Shown: positions 16,699-25,631 of the stretch, one piece after another
How the letters are laid out: each line of letters begins with the position of its first letter
Position numbering within the stretch: the stretch's first letter is position 1
Assembly: GCA_003021015.1 (NCBI GenBank)
Contig: PXRK01000002.1
Location: forward strand, 27,103 to 91,102
DNA length: 64,000 nucleotides
Reading direction: 5' to 3'
From: Halobacteriales archaeon QS_4_66_20
GTDB lineage: Archaea; Halobacteriota; Halobacteria; Halobacteriales; Haloarculaceae
The notes under the pieces: generated by a model
Databases searched by the model: none
The model's input: the letters and a program-made list of their open reading frames with translations, nothing else
What the model was told of the DNA's origin: nothing
Translations under genes and position numbers: made by a program

Positions 16699-18450
16699 AT
16701 GGAACAGCCAGACGATTCCGACATCGAGCGCAGGGGCTTCCTGAAGTTCGTCGGGGCAACGAGCGCCTCGGCTGCGACGATGGCGATGGCCGGGTGTACC
16801 GGGGACGACGAAGAGGAACTGGAAAACGGCGACGACGGTGGCAACGGCGACGGTGGCAACGGCGACGGTGGCAACGGCGACGACGGTGGCAATGGCGACG
16901 GTGGCAACGGCGACGACGGGGGCAACGGTGACAGCAACGGCGACGACGGTGGCAACGGTGACAGCAACGGTGACGAGAACGGCAACGGCGACATGGACGA
17001 GCCGTTCGAGATCACGATGACCCAGCGCCAGCACCCGACGACGTTGGACCCGCACAACCATCGCGAGACGCCGACGGACAACGTGGTGTTGCACTCCTAC
17101 GAGGGGATCCTCTGGCGCGGTCCGGAGGGGGAGATCATCGAGAGCCTCGCGACGGAGTGGGAGGTCGTCGAGGACAACCGCCACCGGTTCACGATCCGGG
17201 ACGACGTCCAGTTCCACGACGGATCGTCCCTCGAGCCCAGCGACTGCGCGTTCACGATCCGGCGGATCGTCGACCCCGAGGTCGGCGGCCTGGAGAGCCC
17301 GCAGCGCGACCAGCTCGCCGGCACCACCGGCGCGGAAGTCGTCGACGGTGAGCGCGCGATCGACATGCTGTCGGGCGGCCCGAACCCGATGGCGTTCCAG
17401 AACATCGCGTCGTACGCCCACGTCGTCAGCGAGGACTGGATCTCCGAGCGGGACAACGAGGAGATCGCGGTCGAGATGAACGGGACCGGCCCGTACCGGC
17501 TCGCCGACTACGAGCCCGAGGAGTACGTCCGCCTCGAGAAGTTCGAGGACTACTGGGGCGAGGAGCCCGACGTCGACCGGGTGGAGATCATCGCCGCGGC
17601 CGAGGACAGCACGCGCGTCAGCCAGCTGCTTGCGGGCGAGACCGACATCATTTCCGCGGTGCCGCCGAACGACGCGGGCCGGATCGAGAGCGACGATAGC
17701 CTGGGAATCGCGGACATCGGGAGCACGCGCATCCTGATGTGTCCGATGGTGTACAACGAGGAGCCGTTCGACAGCGTCGAGTTCCGGCAGGCAATGAACT
17801 ACGCGATCGACCTCGACCAGATGATCGACGAGATCCTCCGCGGGTTCGGCGTCCCGACCAGCCAGCCGACGCTGCCGGGGTACAACGGCCACAACTCCGA
17901 CCTCGAGCCGTACCCCTACGACCCCGACGAGGCCGAGTCGCTGGTCGAACAGAGCGGCTACGCCGGCGCCGAACTCGAACTGGAGTACCCGGCCGGCCGG
18001 TACCTGCTGAACGACGAACTCGCCCAGGCTGCCGCCGGGTTCATCGACGACCTGGAGAACGTCTCCTGTGAGGCCGTGAGCCGCGACTTCGGGACGCTCG
18101 CCGGCGAACTGCTCGACGGCGACCTCTCGACGACGCCGTCGTTCTACAACATCGGCTGGGGGAACACGACGTTCGACGCCAGCCAGACGCTGACCCCGTT
18201 TCTCACCGAGGGGACCGCGATCTACCACTACCGGAGCGACGAGATGGAACAGCTCAAAGAGCAGTGGCAGGTCGAAACGAACGCCGACGAGCGCGAACAG
18301 ATCCTCCAGGAGGCCAACCAGCTGGCCCACGACGAGGCCGTCTGGGTGTTCCTCAACCGCGAGTGGCTCGTGTACGGCATCAACGGCCGGATCGACTGGG
18401 ACCCCCGCCAGGACGAATACTTCCTCGCACAGGGCATGAACCAGGCGTAG
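16699..18450 (+). CDS. dppA: ABC transporter substrate-binding lipoprotein, peptide family
   Basis: 583 residues. Twin-arginine signal ERRGFLKFVG (about 10-19) and lipobox MAGC near residue 33 show Tat export and a lipid anchor. A glycine/asparagine/aspartate linker of about 55 residues (NGDGG repeats, coded by 16838-16992) follows. The rest is a SBP_bac_5 domain (LESLATEWEV, FTIRDDVQFHDG, FRQAMNYAIDLDQM). It presents oligopeptides or similar solutes to the permease coded next. First gene of a five-gene operon. Confidence 0.88.
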   Translation: MEQPDDSDIERRGFLKFVGATSASAATMAMAGCTGDDEEELENGDDGGNGDGGNGDGGNGDDGGNGDGGNGDDGGNGDSNGDDGGNGDSNGDENGNGDMDEPFEITMTQRQHPTTLDPHNHRETPTDNVVLHSYEGILWRGPEGEIIESLATEWEVVEDNRHRFTIRDDVQFHDGSSLEPSDCAFTIRRIVDPEVGGLESPQRDQLAGTTGAEVVDGERAIDMLSGGPNPMAFQNIASYAHVVSEDWISERDNEEIAVEMNGTGPYRLADYEPEEYVRLEKFEDYWGEEPDVDRVEIIAAAEDSTRVSQLLAGETDIISAVPPNDAGRIESDDSLGIADIGSTRILMCPMVYNEEPFDSVEFRQAMNYAIDLDQMIDEILRGFGVPTSQPTLPGYNGHNSDLEPYPYDPDEAESLVEQSGYAGAELELEYPAGRYLLNDELAQAAAGFIDDLENVSCEAVSRDFGTLAGELLDGDLSTTPSFYNIGWGNTTFDASQTLTPFLTEGTAIYHYRSDEMEQLKEQWQVETNADEREQILQEANQLAHDEAVWVFLNREWLVYGINGRIDWDPRQDEYFLAQGMNQA

Positions 18451-18469
18451 ATCGGCGACGAGCCCGCTC

Positions 18470-19459
18470 ATGCGTCTCACCCGGTTCCTCTTGCGGCGAA
18501 CTGCGCAGGGTATCCTGGTCGTCTGGGGAGTGATTACGCTCGTCTTTCTGCTGCGCTTTATCACGCCGGGGAGCACGATCGACTTCGTCGCGCCGCTGGA
18601 CGCCTCGCCGGAGCTCCGCCAGCGGCTGGCCGAGGACCTGGGGCTCAACAAGCCGATCTACGTCCAGTACGCCGACTACATCGTCAACCTCCTGCAACTG
18701 GACATGGGCAACTCCCTGTTGAAGGGGCGGCCGGCCAGCGACGTCATCTTCGCCCGGCTGCCGGCCACGCTCGAACTCGCGATCGCCGCGACGATCGTCG
18801 CAATCCTTTTTTCGATCCCGCTGGGCGTCATCAGCGCGACCCGGCGCCACCAGCCGGTCGACTACGGCGCGACGGGCTTTTCGCTGATCGGGATCAGCAC
18901 CCCGAACTTCTGGCTGGGGATCATGCTGATCCTGATCGTGGGGGTAAACCTCGGCTGGCTGCCGACGAGCCGGCGGATCATCGGGTTCGGGCCCGCCCTG
19001 GAGCTGCTCATCTTCGAGGGGCGGACGATCGGGATACAGGTCTGGTTCGAGCACATCCTCTTGCCCTCGATCACGCTGGGGACGTACTTCACGGCACTGA
19101 TCACCCGCCTCACGAGAAACGGCATGCTCGAGGAGCTCGGCCAGTCCTACGTGGAGGTGACCCGCGCGAAGGGCCTCCCCGAGACGCTCGTCAAGTACAA
19201 GCACGTTCTCCGGAACACGATGATCCCGATCATCACCGTGCTGGGCCTCCAGATGGGGACGCTCATCGGCGGAGCCGTCATCACGGAGTCGGTGTTCAAC
19301 TGGCCGGGGCTGGGGACGCTCATCATCGACGCCATCAACTCCAGGGACTGGCCGCTCATCCAGGGGTCGCTGATCGTGATCGGCGTCGGGTTCGTCGTGA
19401 TCAACATCGTCGTCGACGCACTGTACATGTACTTCAACCCGCAGGTGACCTTCGAATGA
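18470..19459 (+). CDS. dppB: ABC transporter permease, DppB-like
   Basis: 329 residues with six membrane helices. The cytoplasmic EAA loop (YVEVTRAKGLPETLVKYKHV, about 225-244) docks to the ATPases. The N-terminal RFLLRRTAQGILVVWGVITL is the usual DppB start. It forms the channel with the next gene product. Confidence 0.9.
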   Translation: MRLTRFLLRRTAQGILVVWGVITLVFLLRFITPGSTIDFVAPLDASPELRQRLAEDLGLNKPIYVQYADYIVNLLQLDMGNSLLKGRPASDVIFARLPATLELAIAATIVAILFSIPLGVISATRRHQPVDYGATGFSLIGISTPNFWLGIMLILIVGVNLGWLPTSRRIIGFGPALELLIFEGRTIGIQVWFEHILLPSITLGTYFTALITRLTRNGMLEELGQSYVEVTRAKGLPETLVKYKHVLRNTMIPIITVLGLQMGTLIGGAVITESVFNWPGLGTLIIDAINSRDWPLIQGSLIVIGVGFVVINIVVDALYMYFNPQVTFE

Positions 19460-19475
19460 CGGGAGCACTGATAGC

Positions 19476-20486
19476 ATGAACTGGCAACGGGTCTGGCGGA
19501 GCCTCCGGGCCGAGTTCGGCCGGAGCCCCATGGCGAAGCTCGGGGTCGTCCTGATCCTGGCGGTGTTCCTGATGGCGATCTTCGCCCCGTTCTTGGCGAC
19601 GACCAACCCGAAGGCACAGGACCTCTCGCGGGCGAACGAGCCGCCGGTCGGGTTCACCGACACCACCGAGGATACCCGCCTCGTCGACGGCGAGCGCCAG
19701 ACCGTCACGGTGACCACCCGGGGGACCCTCGAGTACCCGCTGGGCACGAACCAGCTGGGCCAGGACATGTACTCGCGGCTGCTGTACGGTGCACGGACCT
19801 CCCTGCTCGTCGGGCTGCTCGGGACGGCGATCGCGGCCCTCGCGGGCGTCTCAGTCGGCATCGTCGCCGGCTACTACGGCGGCCGCGTCGACGACGGGCT
19901 GATGCGCTTTGCCGACGTCATGCTCGCGTTCCCCGCACTCGTCCTCGCGATCGCGCTCATCGGGCTGCTCGGGCCGCGGGCGGTCGACATCCCGGACCCG
20001 TTTGTCGCCGCCGGCCTGGTCTCGGACATGCCCGAAACCACGGTGTTGCCGCTGACGGTGACGCTCGTCGTCGCGCTGGTCAACTGGGTGTGGTTCGCCC
20101 GCGTCGCACGCGGCGAGGCGCTCTCCGTCCGGGAGAAAAACTACGTCAAGGCTTCCCGGAGCCTCGGCGCGAGCGACCGGCGGCTCATGCTCAAACACGT
20201 GTTGCCAAACAGCCTGACGCCGATCCTCGTGCTCGCGACGGTCCAGGTCGCCGTCATCATCCTGCTGGAGAGCGCCCTGTCGTTTCTCGGCTTTTCGGGC
20301 ACCACGCTCTCGTGGGGGTTCGACATCTCCCAGGGGCGTGACCTGCTGGCGACCTCCTGGTGGATCTCGACGATGCCGGGGCTGGCGATCGTGGTCACCG
20401 TCATCGGGATCAACCTCGTCGGGGACTGGCTGCGCGACGCCCTCGACCCCGACATCGAGGGCGAGAGCGGAGGGGGGATGGGATGA
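19476..20486 (+). CDS. dppC: ABC transporter permease, DppC-like
   Basis: 336 residues. The N-terminal OppC-type helix is followed by an extracytoplasmic loop and five more helices, with an EAA loop YVKASRSLGASDRRLMLKHV. It overlaps the next gene by four bases (ATGA). It is the second half of the peptide channel. Confidence 0.9.
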   Translation: MNWQRVWRSLRAEFGRSPMAKLGVVLILAVFLMAIFAPFLATTNPKAQDLSRANEPPVGFTDTTEDTRLVDGERQTVTVTTRGTLEYPLGTNQLGQDMYSRLLYGARTSLLVGLLGTAIAALAGVSVGIVAGYYGGRVDDGLMRFADVMLAFPALVLAIALIGLLGPRAVDIPDPFVAAGLVSDMPETTVLPLTVTLVVALVNWVWFARVARGEALSVREKNYVKASRSLGASDRRLMLKHVLPNSLTPILVLATVQVAVIILLESALSFLGFSGTTLSWGFDISQGRDLLATSWWISTMPGLAIVVTVIGINLVGDWLRDALDPDIEGESGGGMG

Positions 20487-21673
20487 GCGACGACGTCATC
20501 CTCCGCGTCTCCGACCTCTCGACGCGGTTTTTCACCACGGACGGGCAGATCAACGCCGTCGAGTCCCTCTCACTGGAGATCGAGGAGGGCGAGGTGTTCG
20601 GCATCGTCGGCGAGAGCGGCAGCGGCAAGAGCGTCACGGCCCGGTCGCTGATCCGCCTGATCGAGTCGCCGGGGCGGATCACCAGCGGCACGATCGACTA
20701 CCGCGACGAAGAACTCGCGGAAGCGGTGCGCGAGGACTACCCGGAGGCTGTCGACGGCGCGTTCGTCGACCTCCTGGCGATCCCGGAGGACGTCCACCGC
20801 TCGCTGCGCGGGACCGCCTTCAGCATGATCTTCCAGGATCCCGAGAGCAGCTTCAACCCGAGCCTGACCGTCGGCGAGCAGATCGCCGAGGCCGTCGAGG
20901 TCCAGCGCCGCGCGAGTTCGAACCCGCGGTCGACGAGGGCGCGGACCCGCTCGTCGGCGTACTCGCTGCGCTCGTACGCCGCGGCCGCGGTGCTGCCGGG
21001 CCGGGGGTACGTGAGTTCGGACAGCAAGGACCGCGCCATCGAACTGCTCCAGCAGGTCGGCATCCCCGACCCCGAGCAGCGCGTCGACGAGTACCCCCAC
21101 GAGTACTCCGGCGGGATGCTCCAGCGGGCGATGGTCGCCCAGGCGCTTGCCGGCGAGCCGGACGTGCTGGTCGCCGACGAGCCGACGACGGCGCTGGACG
21201 TCACGATCCAGGCCCAAGTGCTCGACATCCTCCGGGATCTCCAGGAAGAGACCGGGATGACGATCCTGCTGATCACCCACAACCTGGGCGTGATCGCCCG
21301 GATGTGCGACCGCGTCGGCGTCATGTACGCCGGCGAGATCGTCGAGCGCGGAAGCCTCGGGGATGTCTTCGACCGGCCGACCCATCCCTACACGCAGGGG
21401 CTGCTCGGCTCGATCCCGGACCTCGACGCCGCCGGCGGCCGCCTCCAGCCGATCGGGGGGAACGTCCCCAGCCTCCTGGATGCAGAGATGGGCGACCGGT
21501 GTTACTTCGCCGATCGCTGCCCGAAGGCGATGGAGGAGTGCCTCGAAAAGCCCGCGGAGTACCCCGCCGAGGGCACCGACGACCACGCCGCGAGGTGCTA
21601 CCTTGCGGACCACCCATACGAGGCGAGCCAGGCGCTCCCCGAGGACTACTTCGAGGAGAGTGAACCGCCATGA
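20483..21673 (+). CDS. dppD: ABC transporter ATP-binding protein, DppD-like
   Basis: 396 residues. Walker A GESGSGKS (about 42-49), signature [15 protein letters not shown], Walker [13 protein letters not shown], and the C-terminal oligopeptide-transporter extension with [14 protein letters not shown]. Between the Q-loop and the signature there is a serine/arginine-rich insertion of about 40 residues (around 145-185), which makes it longer than the 330 residues usual in bacteria. Start at 20483 by ATGA overlap with dppC; the open frame continues upstream but only inside dppC. Confidence 0.9.
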   Translation: MSDDVILRVSDLSTRFFTTDGQINAVESLSLEIEEGEVFGIVGESGSGKSVTARSLIRLIESPGRITSGTIDYRDEELAEAVREDYPEAVDGAFVDLLAIPEDVHRSLRGTAFSMIFQDPESSFNPSLTVGEQIAEAVEVQRRASSNPRSTRARTRSSAYSLRSYAAAAVLPGRGYVSSDSKDRAIELLQQVGIPDPEQRVDEYPHEYSGGMLQRAMVAQALAGEPDVLVADEPTTALDVTIQAQVLDILRDLQEETGMTILLITHNLGVIARMCDRVGVMYAGEIVERGSLGDVFDRPTHPYTQGLLGSIPDLDAAGGRLQPIGGNVPSLLDAEMGDRCYFADRCPKAMEECLEKPAEYPAEGTDDHAARCYLADHPYEASQALPEDYFEESEPP

Positions 21674-23031
21674 GCATCGACGACCTGGAGCGGACGGACG
21701 AGGCCGCCCCGTCGCGTGGCACCGGCGCGGACGCCGTCGGGAGCGACGACGCGCTCGTCGAGGTGCGGGACCTGACGAAACACTACTTCGAGCAGGACAG
21801 CCTGTGGGACCGGCTGCTGGGCAACGAGCTGGTGGCGGTCCGGGCGGTCGACGGCATCTCCTTCGACGTGGCCCGCGGCGAGACGCTCGGGCTGGTCGGC
21901 GAATCCGGCTGCGGGAAGTCCACGGCCGGCGAGACGCTGCTCCGGCTGGAGGAGCCGACTGCGGGGACCGTCCGGTTCGGCGGCGACCCGGTGTTCGATC
22001 TGGATGGCCCGGCGCTCCGGGAGTTCCGCCGTAACGCCCAGATCGTGTTCCAGGACCCGTTCACGAGCCTGGATCCGCGGGTGACGATCGGCGAGACGAT
22101 CCGCGAGGCGCTTGACATCCACGGGATCGGCACGCGCGAGGAGCGCAACGAGCGCGTCCGCGACCTGCTCGAACGCGTCGGCCTGGCGGCCGAACACTTC
22201 GAGCGCTACCCCAGCGAGTTCTCCGGCGGCCAGCGCCAGCGGGTCGGCATCGCCCGCGCGCTCGCCGTCGAACCCGACTTCCTGGTACTCGACGAACCCA
22301 CGAGCGCGCTCGACGTCTCCGTGCAAGCGCAGATCCTCAACCTGCTGGCGGATCTACAGGACGACTTCGGACTGACGTACCTGCTGATCTCGCACGACCT
22401 CTCGGTGATCCGGCACATCTGCGACCGCGTCGCGGTGATGTACCTGGGCGAACTCGTCGAGGTCGCGGACGTGGAAACGCTGTTCGAGGCGCCTGAACAC
22501 CCCTACACGGAGGCGCTTTTGGAGAGCGTCCCGCGGGCAGAGACCGCCGAGCGCGAGCGCGACGTCGATCCCCTCGCCGGCGACGTCCCCTCGCCGCGGG
22601 ATCCGCCCAGCGGTTGCCGGTTCCGTACCCGGTGTCCGAAAGTCATCCCGCCGGACGATCTGGAGATCGACCAGACCGACTACCGGGAGATCATGTTCCT
22701 CCGCGACCGGGTCGAGGAGCGCGAAATCTCGCTGGACGTGATCGCCGAGGAGGCGGGGCTGCCGGCCAGGGACGGCGGCGAGTTCGCTTTCGACGAACGC
22801 CAGCGCGACCGGTTCGTCGAACAGCTACGGGCACAGCTGCTCGACGTCGACCTGCCGGGCCGCCACGAGCGGACCGTCGACGAGGCGCTCGGACTGCTCG
22901 CCGACGAGGAGTGGGCGGAGGCGGCCGACGCCCTCCGGGCTGAGTACGAGAGCGTCTGCGAGCGGCGCGTCCCCGAACTGGCGGGTGACCACCCCGTTGC
23001 CTGCCACCTCAAAAACCCACCCGAGGAGTGA
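21670..23031 (+). CDS. dppF: ABC transporter ATP-binding protein, DppF-like
   Basis: 453 residues. Walker [10 protein letters not shown], signature [15 protein letters not shown] and Walker [13 protein letters not shown]. The C-terminal part has [15 protein letters not shown] followed by about 130 residues not usual in bacterial DppF, rich in acidic helices and ending CHLKNPPEE. It partners DppD as the ATPase pair. The final A of its TGA stop starts a half-copy of the palindromic element family (E4). Confidence 0.9.
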   Translation: MSIDDLERTDEAAPSRGTGADAVGSDDALVEVRDLTKHYFEQDSLWDRLLGNELVAVRAVDGISFDVARGETLGLVGESGCGKSTAGETLLRLEEPTAGTVRFGGDPVFDLDGPALREFRRNAQIVFQDPFTSLDPRVTIGETIREALDIHGIGTREERNERVRDLLERVGLAAEHFERYPSEFSGGQRQRVGIARALAVEPDFLVLDEPTSALDVSVQAQILNLLADLQDDFGLTYLLISHDLSVIRHICDRVAVMYLGELVEVADVETLFEAPEHPYTEALLESVPRAETAERERDVDPLAGDVPSPRDPPSGCRFRTRCPKVIPPDDLEIDQTDYREIMFLRDRVEEREISLDVIAEEAGLPARDGGEFAFDERQRDRFVEQLRAQLLDVDLPGRHERTVDEALGLLADEEWAEAADALRAEYESVCERRVPELAGDHPVACHLKNPPEE

Positions 23032-23046
23032 TACGGTCGTCCGTGA
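23031..23046. repeat. Half element E4 (single arm)
   Basis: ATACGGTCGTCCGTGA matches the left arm of E5 (ATACGGTCGTGCGTGA) at 15 of 16 bases and sits on the dppF stop codon in the same way. No matching right arm is visible before the next gene. Confidence 0.55.
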
Positions 23047-23088
23047 GTATTTTTTCGACTCGGGCGACGGACGCCACGCGAAAACAGA

Positions 23089-23379
23089 TTACTCGTCGAG
23101 TCGGTCGACGACCTCGCGGATGTCGGCGACGTCCTCGACGACCTCCTTGACCTTCTCGCGGCGGCGGACCTCGGCGGCTGTCGCGTCGTAGGCCCGGACG
23201 TACTCGGCCCGCGAGTGTTCGTCGAACGCGTGGCGGATCGCGAAGTAGCCGTCTGGGACGACCGCGCCACAGACCTTGCACTCGATGCGGTCGTGCTCGG
23301 CAGCCTGGTGGACCATCAGGTCCTCGACCCGGTCGAACGCCGCATCGTCACTCTGGATCGCACACTCCCATCGCGCCAT
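23089..23379 (-). CDS. DUF7565-like protein with a C2H2-like zinc knuckle
   Basis: 96 residues starting MARWECAIQSDDAAFDRVED. CKVCG with a following HAFDEH (C-x2-C...H-x4-H) suggests one zinc site near 45-70. The C-terminal 30 residues form a charged amphipathic helix. Haloarchaeal homologues are uncharacterised. The frame extends upstream to 23517, but those residues are low-complexity. It is convergent with dppF. Confidence 0.7.
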   Translation of the reverse strand: MARWECAIQSDDAAFDRVEDLMVHQAAEHDRIECKVCGAVVPDGYFAIRHAFDEHSRAEYVRAYDATAAEVRRREKVKEVVEDVADIREVVDRLDE

Positions 23380-23541
23380 ATGCCCGGAGCCAGGAGGCCC
23401 GCCGGTATAAGCGTTCCTGGTACGGCAGCGCGGCCGTGGCTGGAAGACGACCCACTCCGGTCCGAGCGGGGCGGCCAACCCCCGTGACGGTTTCCCGACA
23501 GTATGGGTGTGTGACACAATCCCTGAGTACGTTTAATACGG

Positions 23542-23733
23542 ATGCCATCAATGACAGCAAACACGACCCCCACAACACGAGGTGACCCCGATATGGCGAC
23601 CGTTCCCATCGTGTCCGACGGCACGGCCTCCAGCCGCGTTGCCGTCGGGATGGACACTTCCTGGGACGGTGCGCCGCTCGTTGTGGGGAGCCAGGTCGGC
23701 TGCGTCGAACCGACGCGCCGGTTCCCGGCCTGA
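23542..23733 (+). CDS. Small hypothetical protein, uncertain
   Basis: 63 codons (MPSMTANTTPTTRGDPD...). TTTAATA at 23531-23537 is a good TATA box, but it lies only a few bases before this ATG, so a leaderless transcript would start near 23560 and translation might begin at the internal ATG 23593. I do not recognise the product. It is the first of three short frames leading to the gene at 23978 and may be a leader. Confidence 0.3.
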   Translation: MPSMTANTTPTTRGDPDMATVPIVSDGTASSRVAVGMDTSWDGAPLVVGSQVGCVEPTRRFPA

Positions 23734-23775
23734 GCCCGAATAACCGTCGCCCGGCCCACACCGCCGGGCTGGTGA

Positions 23776-23973
23776 ATGCGGGCGTTCTCTACGACTGTAC
23801 TCTTCCACCAGCGGGACGGTCGCTGCCGTCGCTCCCGGGACTGTGTCCCGACCCCGTCGACTGTCACGGCGACCGCCCCGCCGGTGTGTGCCACCCCGTT
23901 CAGCGCGAGTGGTGCTGGACCAGTCCGGACGTTCGATCCGTCCCTCGCGCCCTTGCCGGTTCACGGCAGGTGA
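23776..23973 (+). CDS. Small hypothetical frame upstream of the 23978 gene, doubtful
   Basis: 65 codons ending four bases before the next ATG. The composition (serine, threonine, arginine and cysteine rich, few acidic residues) is unlike a haloarchaeal protein. Its close spacing to a strong ribosome-binding site is the only argument for it. It may simply be the untranslated leader of the next gene. Confidence 0.2.
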   Translation: MRAFSTTVLFHQRDGRCRRSRDCVPTPSTVTATAPPVCATPFSASGAGPVRTFDPSLAPLPVHGR

Positions 23974-23975
23974 TA
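23970..23975 (+). promoter_or_regulatory. Shine-Dalgarno sequence GGTGAT
   Basis: GGTGAT three bases before the ATG at 23978 is complementary to the 3' end of haloarchaeal 16S rRNA. It fixes the start and implies a leadered or coupled message, which is less common in this window. Confidence 0.6.
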
Positions 23976-23977
23976 GC

Positions 23978-24286
23978 ATGATGATACTCCACCAGACCCG
24001 CGGCGACGAGCGCGCGACCACCAGCACGTGGCGCGTCCGCGTCGCCGTCCGCGTCCCTCGCAACGACGGTACGGACCTGCTGTCCGACGCGACCCGCCGC
24101 GTCGAGACGACCGACGGCGTCGACGGCGTCGAGGTCGTCGAACTGCGCGACATCGAGCCGACGCTCTCGGCGACGGTCGTCACGGTCGAGTTCCGGGTCG
24201 AGGCCGAGCTGACCGAGTCGGCCCTCGAAAGCCGGCTGGCCGACGCGCCCGGCACCGAGACCGTCGAGCACGTCGAGCCCGCCTGA
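23978..24286 (+). CDS. Conserved small acidic protein of unknown function
   Basis: 102 residues beginning MMILHQTRGDERATT. Alternating strand-like segments (WRVRVAVRVP, VVEVVELRDI, ATVVTVEFRVEAEL) and an acidic C-terminus suggest a compact beta-rich fold. I do not recognise a family. A strong Shine-Dalgarno precedes it. The final A of its TGA stop begins element E5. Confidence 0.65.
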   Translation: MMILHQTRGDERATTSTWRVRVAVRVPRNDGTDLLSDATRRVETTDGVDGVEVVELRDIEPTLSATVVTVEFRVEAELTESALESRLADAPGTETVEHVEPA

Positions 24287-24396
24287 TACGGTCGTGCGTG
24301 ACTTTGTACCGCTATGGAGTCACGCATTGCGCGTTGCAGCCCGTGAAACAGCCGATACTGGGACCCAGTGCTGAAAATAATCACGTACGACCGTAT
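24286..24396. repeat. Palindromic element E5, 111 bp
   Basis: Arms ATACGGTCGTGCGTGA and TCACGTACGACCGTAT (15 of 16 complementary). The interior shares TGTACC, AGCCCGTGA and GAAAATAA with E1 and in part E7. It begins on the stop codon of the preceding gene. Confidence 0.8.
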
Positions 24397-24414
24397 GACG
24401 GACAGCGACGGCCG

Positions 24415-25335
24415 CTACTCGCTGCGGTCCCAGAGAATGCCGATGTAGCCCGGCGCTCCGTCGTACGTGATCGTCCCGCCGTGGACCTCGACGAGGATGT
24501 CGCCCCCGTCGCGGCGCTGCCCGGTGAACTCACACTGGAACGTGTCGGTTATCCGCGGATCGCCCGTGAGGTGCTCGAGCAGGTCAGCGGCGTCGCCGTA
24601 GTCGCTGACGAGGACGTCCGGCGTCGATCCGATCAGCTCCCGGCGCGAGTACCCGAAAATTTCCGTAAAGTGCTCGTTGACGTACACCAGTTCGTCGCTC
24701 TGGACGATGAATACGCCGGCGAGGCTCTGCTCGACCAGCCTGCGGTACCACGACAGAGCGTCCCAGAAGCGCCGCTGTGTCCGGTACCGCTTGGCCGCGT
24801 TCTGGACGCGGTTGGCGAGCATCTCGTACTGTTCGGTGCCCGAGCCTTTCTGCATGTAGTCGGTGACGCCCGCGGAGATGGCCTCGCTGGCGATCTCCTC
24901 GCTGCCCTTGCCGGTGAACAGAATAAAGGGGAGATCCGGGTGTTCCTCCCGGACGATTTCGAGGAACTCCAGCCCGTTCGTGTTTGGCATGTCGTAGTCG
25001 CTGACGACGCAGTCGAACTCCAGGTCGTCGGCTCGGAGGTTGTCCAGCGCCGCTATGACGCCCGTCTCGGCGACGACGGAGATGTCGTCGTCGACGCGCT
25101 CGAGGAACGTCTTCGTCAGTTCGTTGATCTCCGGGTCGTCGTCGACGTGTAGAACCCGAACCTCGCTCAGCTCGTCGGTCGTCGTCGCGGGAACGGGGAT
25201 TTCGACGTGGTCGCTCTCGACGGCCTCGGTCGGCTGGCCCCGGAGCAGCGGCCCCTCGCGCGTCGCGCGCCTGCTGCCCCGGAGGAGGGAACGCGATACC
25301 CTGATAGTTCCGCCGTCTGGTAGATCACTGACCAT
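24415..25335 (-). CDS. Response regulator with receiver and PAS domains
   Basis: 306 residues. After about 56 low-complexity residues comes a CheY-like receiver (VRVLHVDDDPEINELT, phospho-acceptor in VVSDYDMPNTNGLEFL, FTGKGSEE, conserved lysine in YMQKGSG), then a PAS domain (LAGVFIVQSDELVYVNEHFTEIFGYSRRELIG). No DNA-binding or kinase domain follows; such receiver-PAS proteins in haloarchaea are thought to relay signals to separate kinases. It is convergent with the E5 region. Confidence 0.85.
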   Translation of the reverse strand: MVSDLPDGGTIRVSRSLLRGSRRATREGPLLRGQPTEAVESDHVEIPVPATTTDELSEVRVLHVDDDPEINELTKTFLERVDDDISVVAETGVIAALDNLRADDLEFDCVVSDYDMPNTNGLEFLEIVREEHPDLPFILFTGKGSEEIASEAISAGVTDYMQKGSGTEQYEMLANRVQNAAKRYRTQRRFWDALSWYRRLVEQSLAGVFIVQSDELVYVNEHFTEIFGYSRRELIGSTPDVLVSDYGDAADLLEHLTGDPRITDTFQCEFTGQRRDGGDILVEVHGGTITYDGAPGYIGILWDRSE

Positions 25336-25554
25336 GCTCGATCACCTATCGGTGCTGTCAGAAAGAAATCGTCGCCACCCGACGCGTGCCTCGTTGAGTC
25401 GCTCCTGTTCGTTCATGGATTTGTTCTGCTCGTATAATGAGTATCCTACGTCATAATGGTTGTCCCCCTCATCGGCTTCGCGCAGCTCACGCGCACCACC
25501 CCCTAAACCCGCCGCTAAGTATCAGAGAATGCGGGAAAACGGATATATACCAAG
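25336..25554. other. Gene-free host flank left of the provirus
   Basis: 219 bases between the regulator start and attL. No tRNA, no credible frame. It contains AT-rich patches (25430-25460) that may serve as the regulator promoter. Confidence 0.5.
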
Positions 25555-25568
25555 TGGGCCGGCGCAGA
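25555..25568. repeat. attL, 14-base core
   Basis: TGGGCCGGCGCAGA, identical to 47857-47870. After the core the sequences differ (ACCGCCG here, TTCGAAC in the tRNA). Confidence 0.8.
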
Positions 25569-25631
25569 ACCGCCGAAACTGGGAACTCCATGCTTCTCTG
25601 CGCGTCTGTCCGCCGTTCGTGAAAGAGGGAT

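Noticed and set aside
16600..18651. 683-codon antisense frame
   Set aside because: Shadow of the substrate-binding protein gene; contains valine/alanine repeats mirrored from the NGDGG linker.
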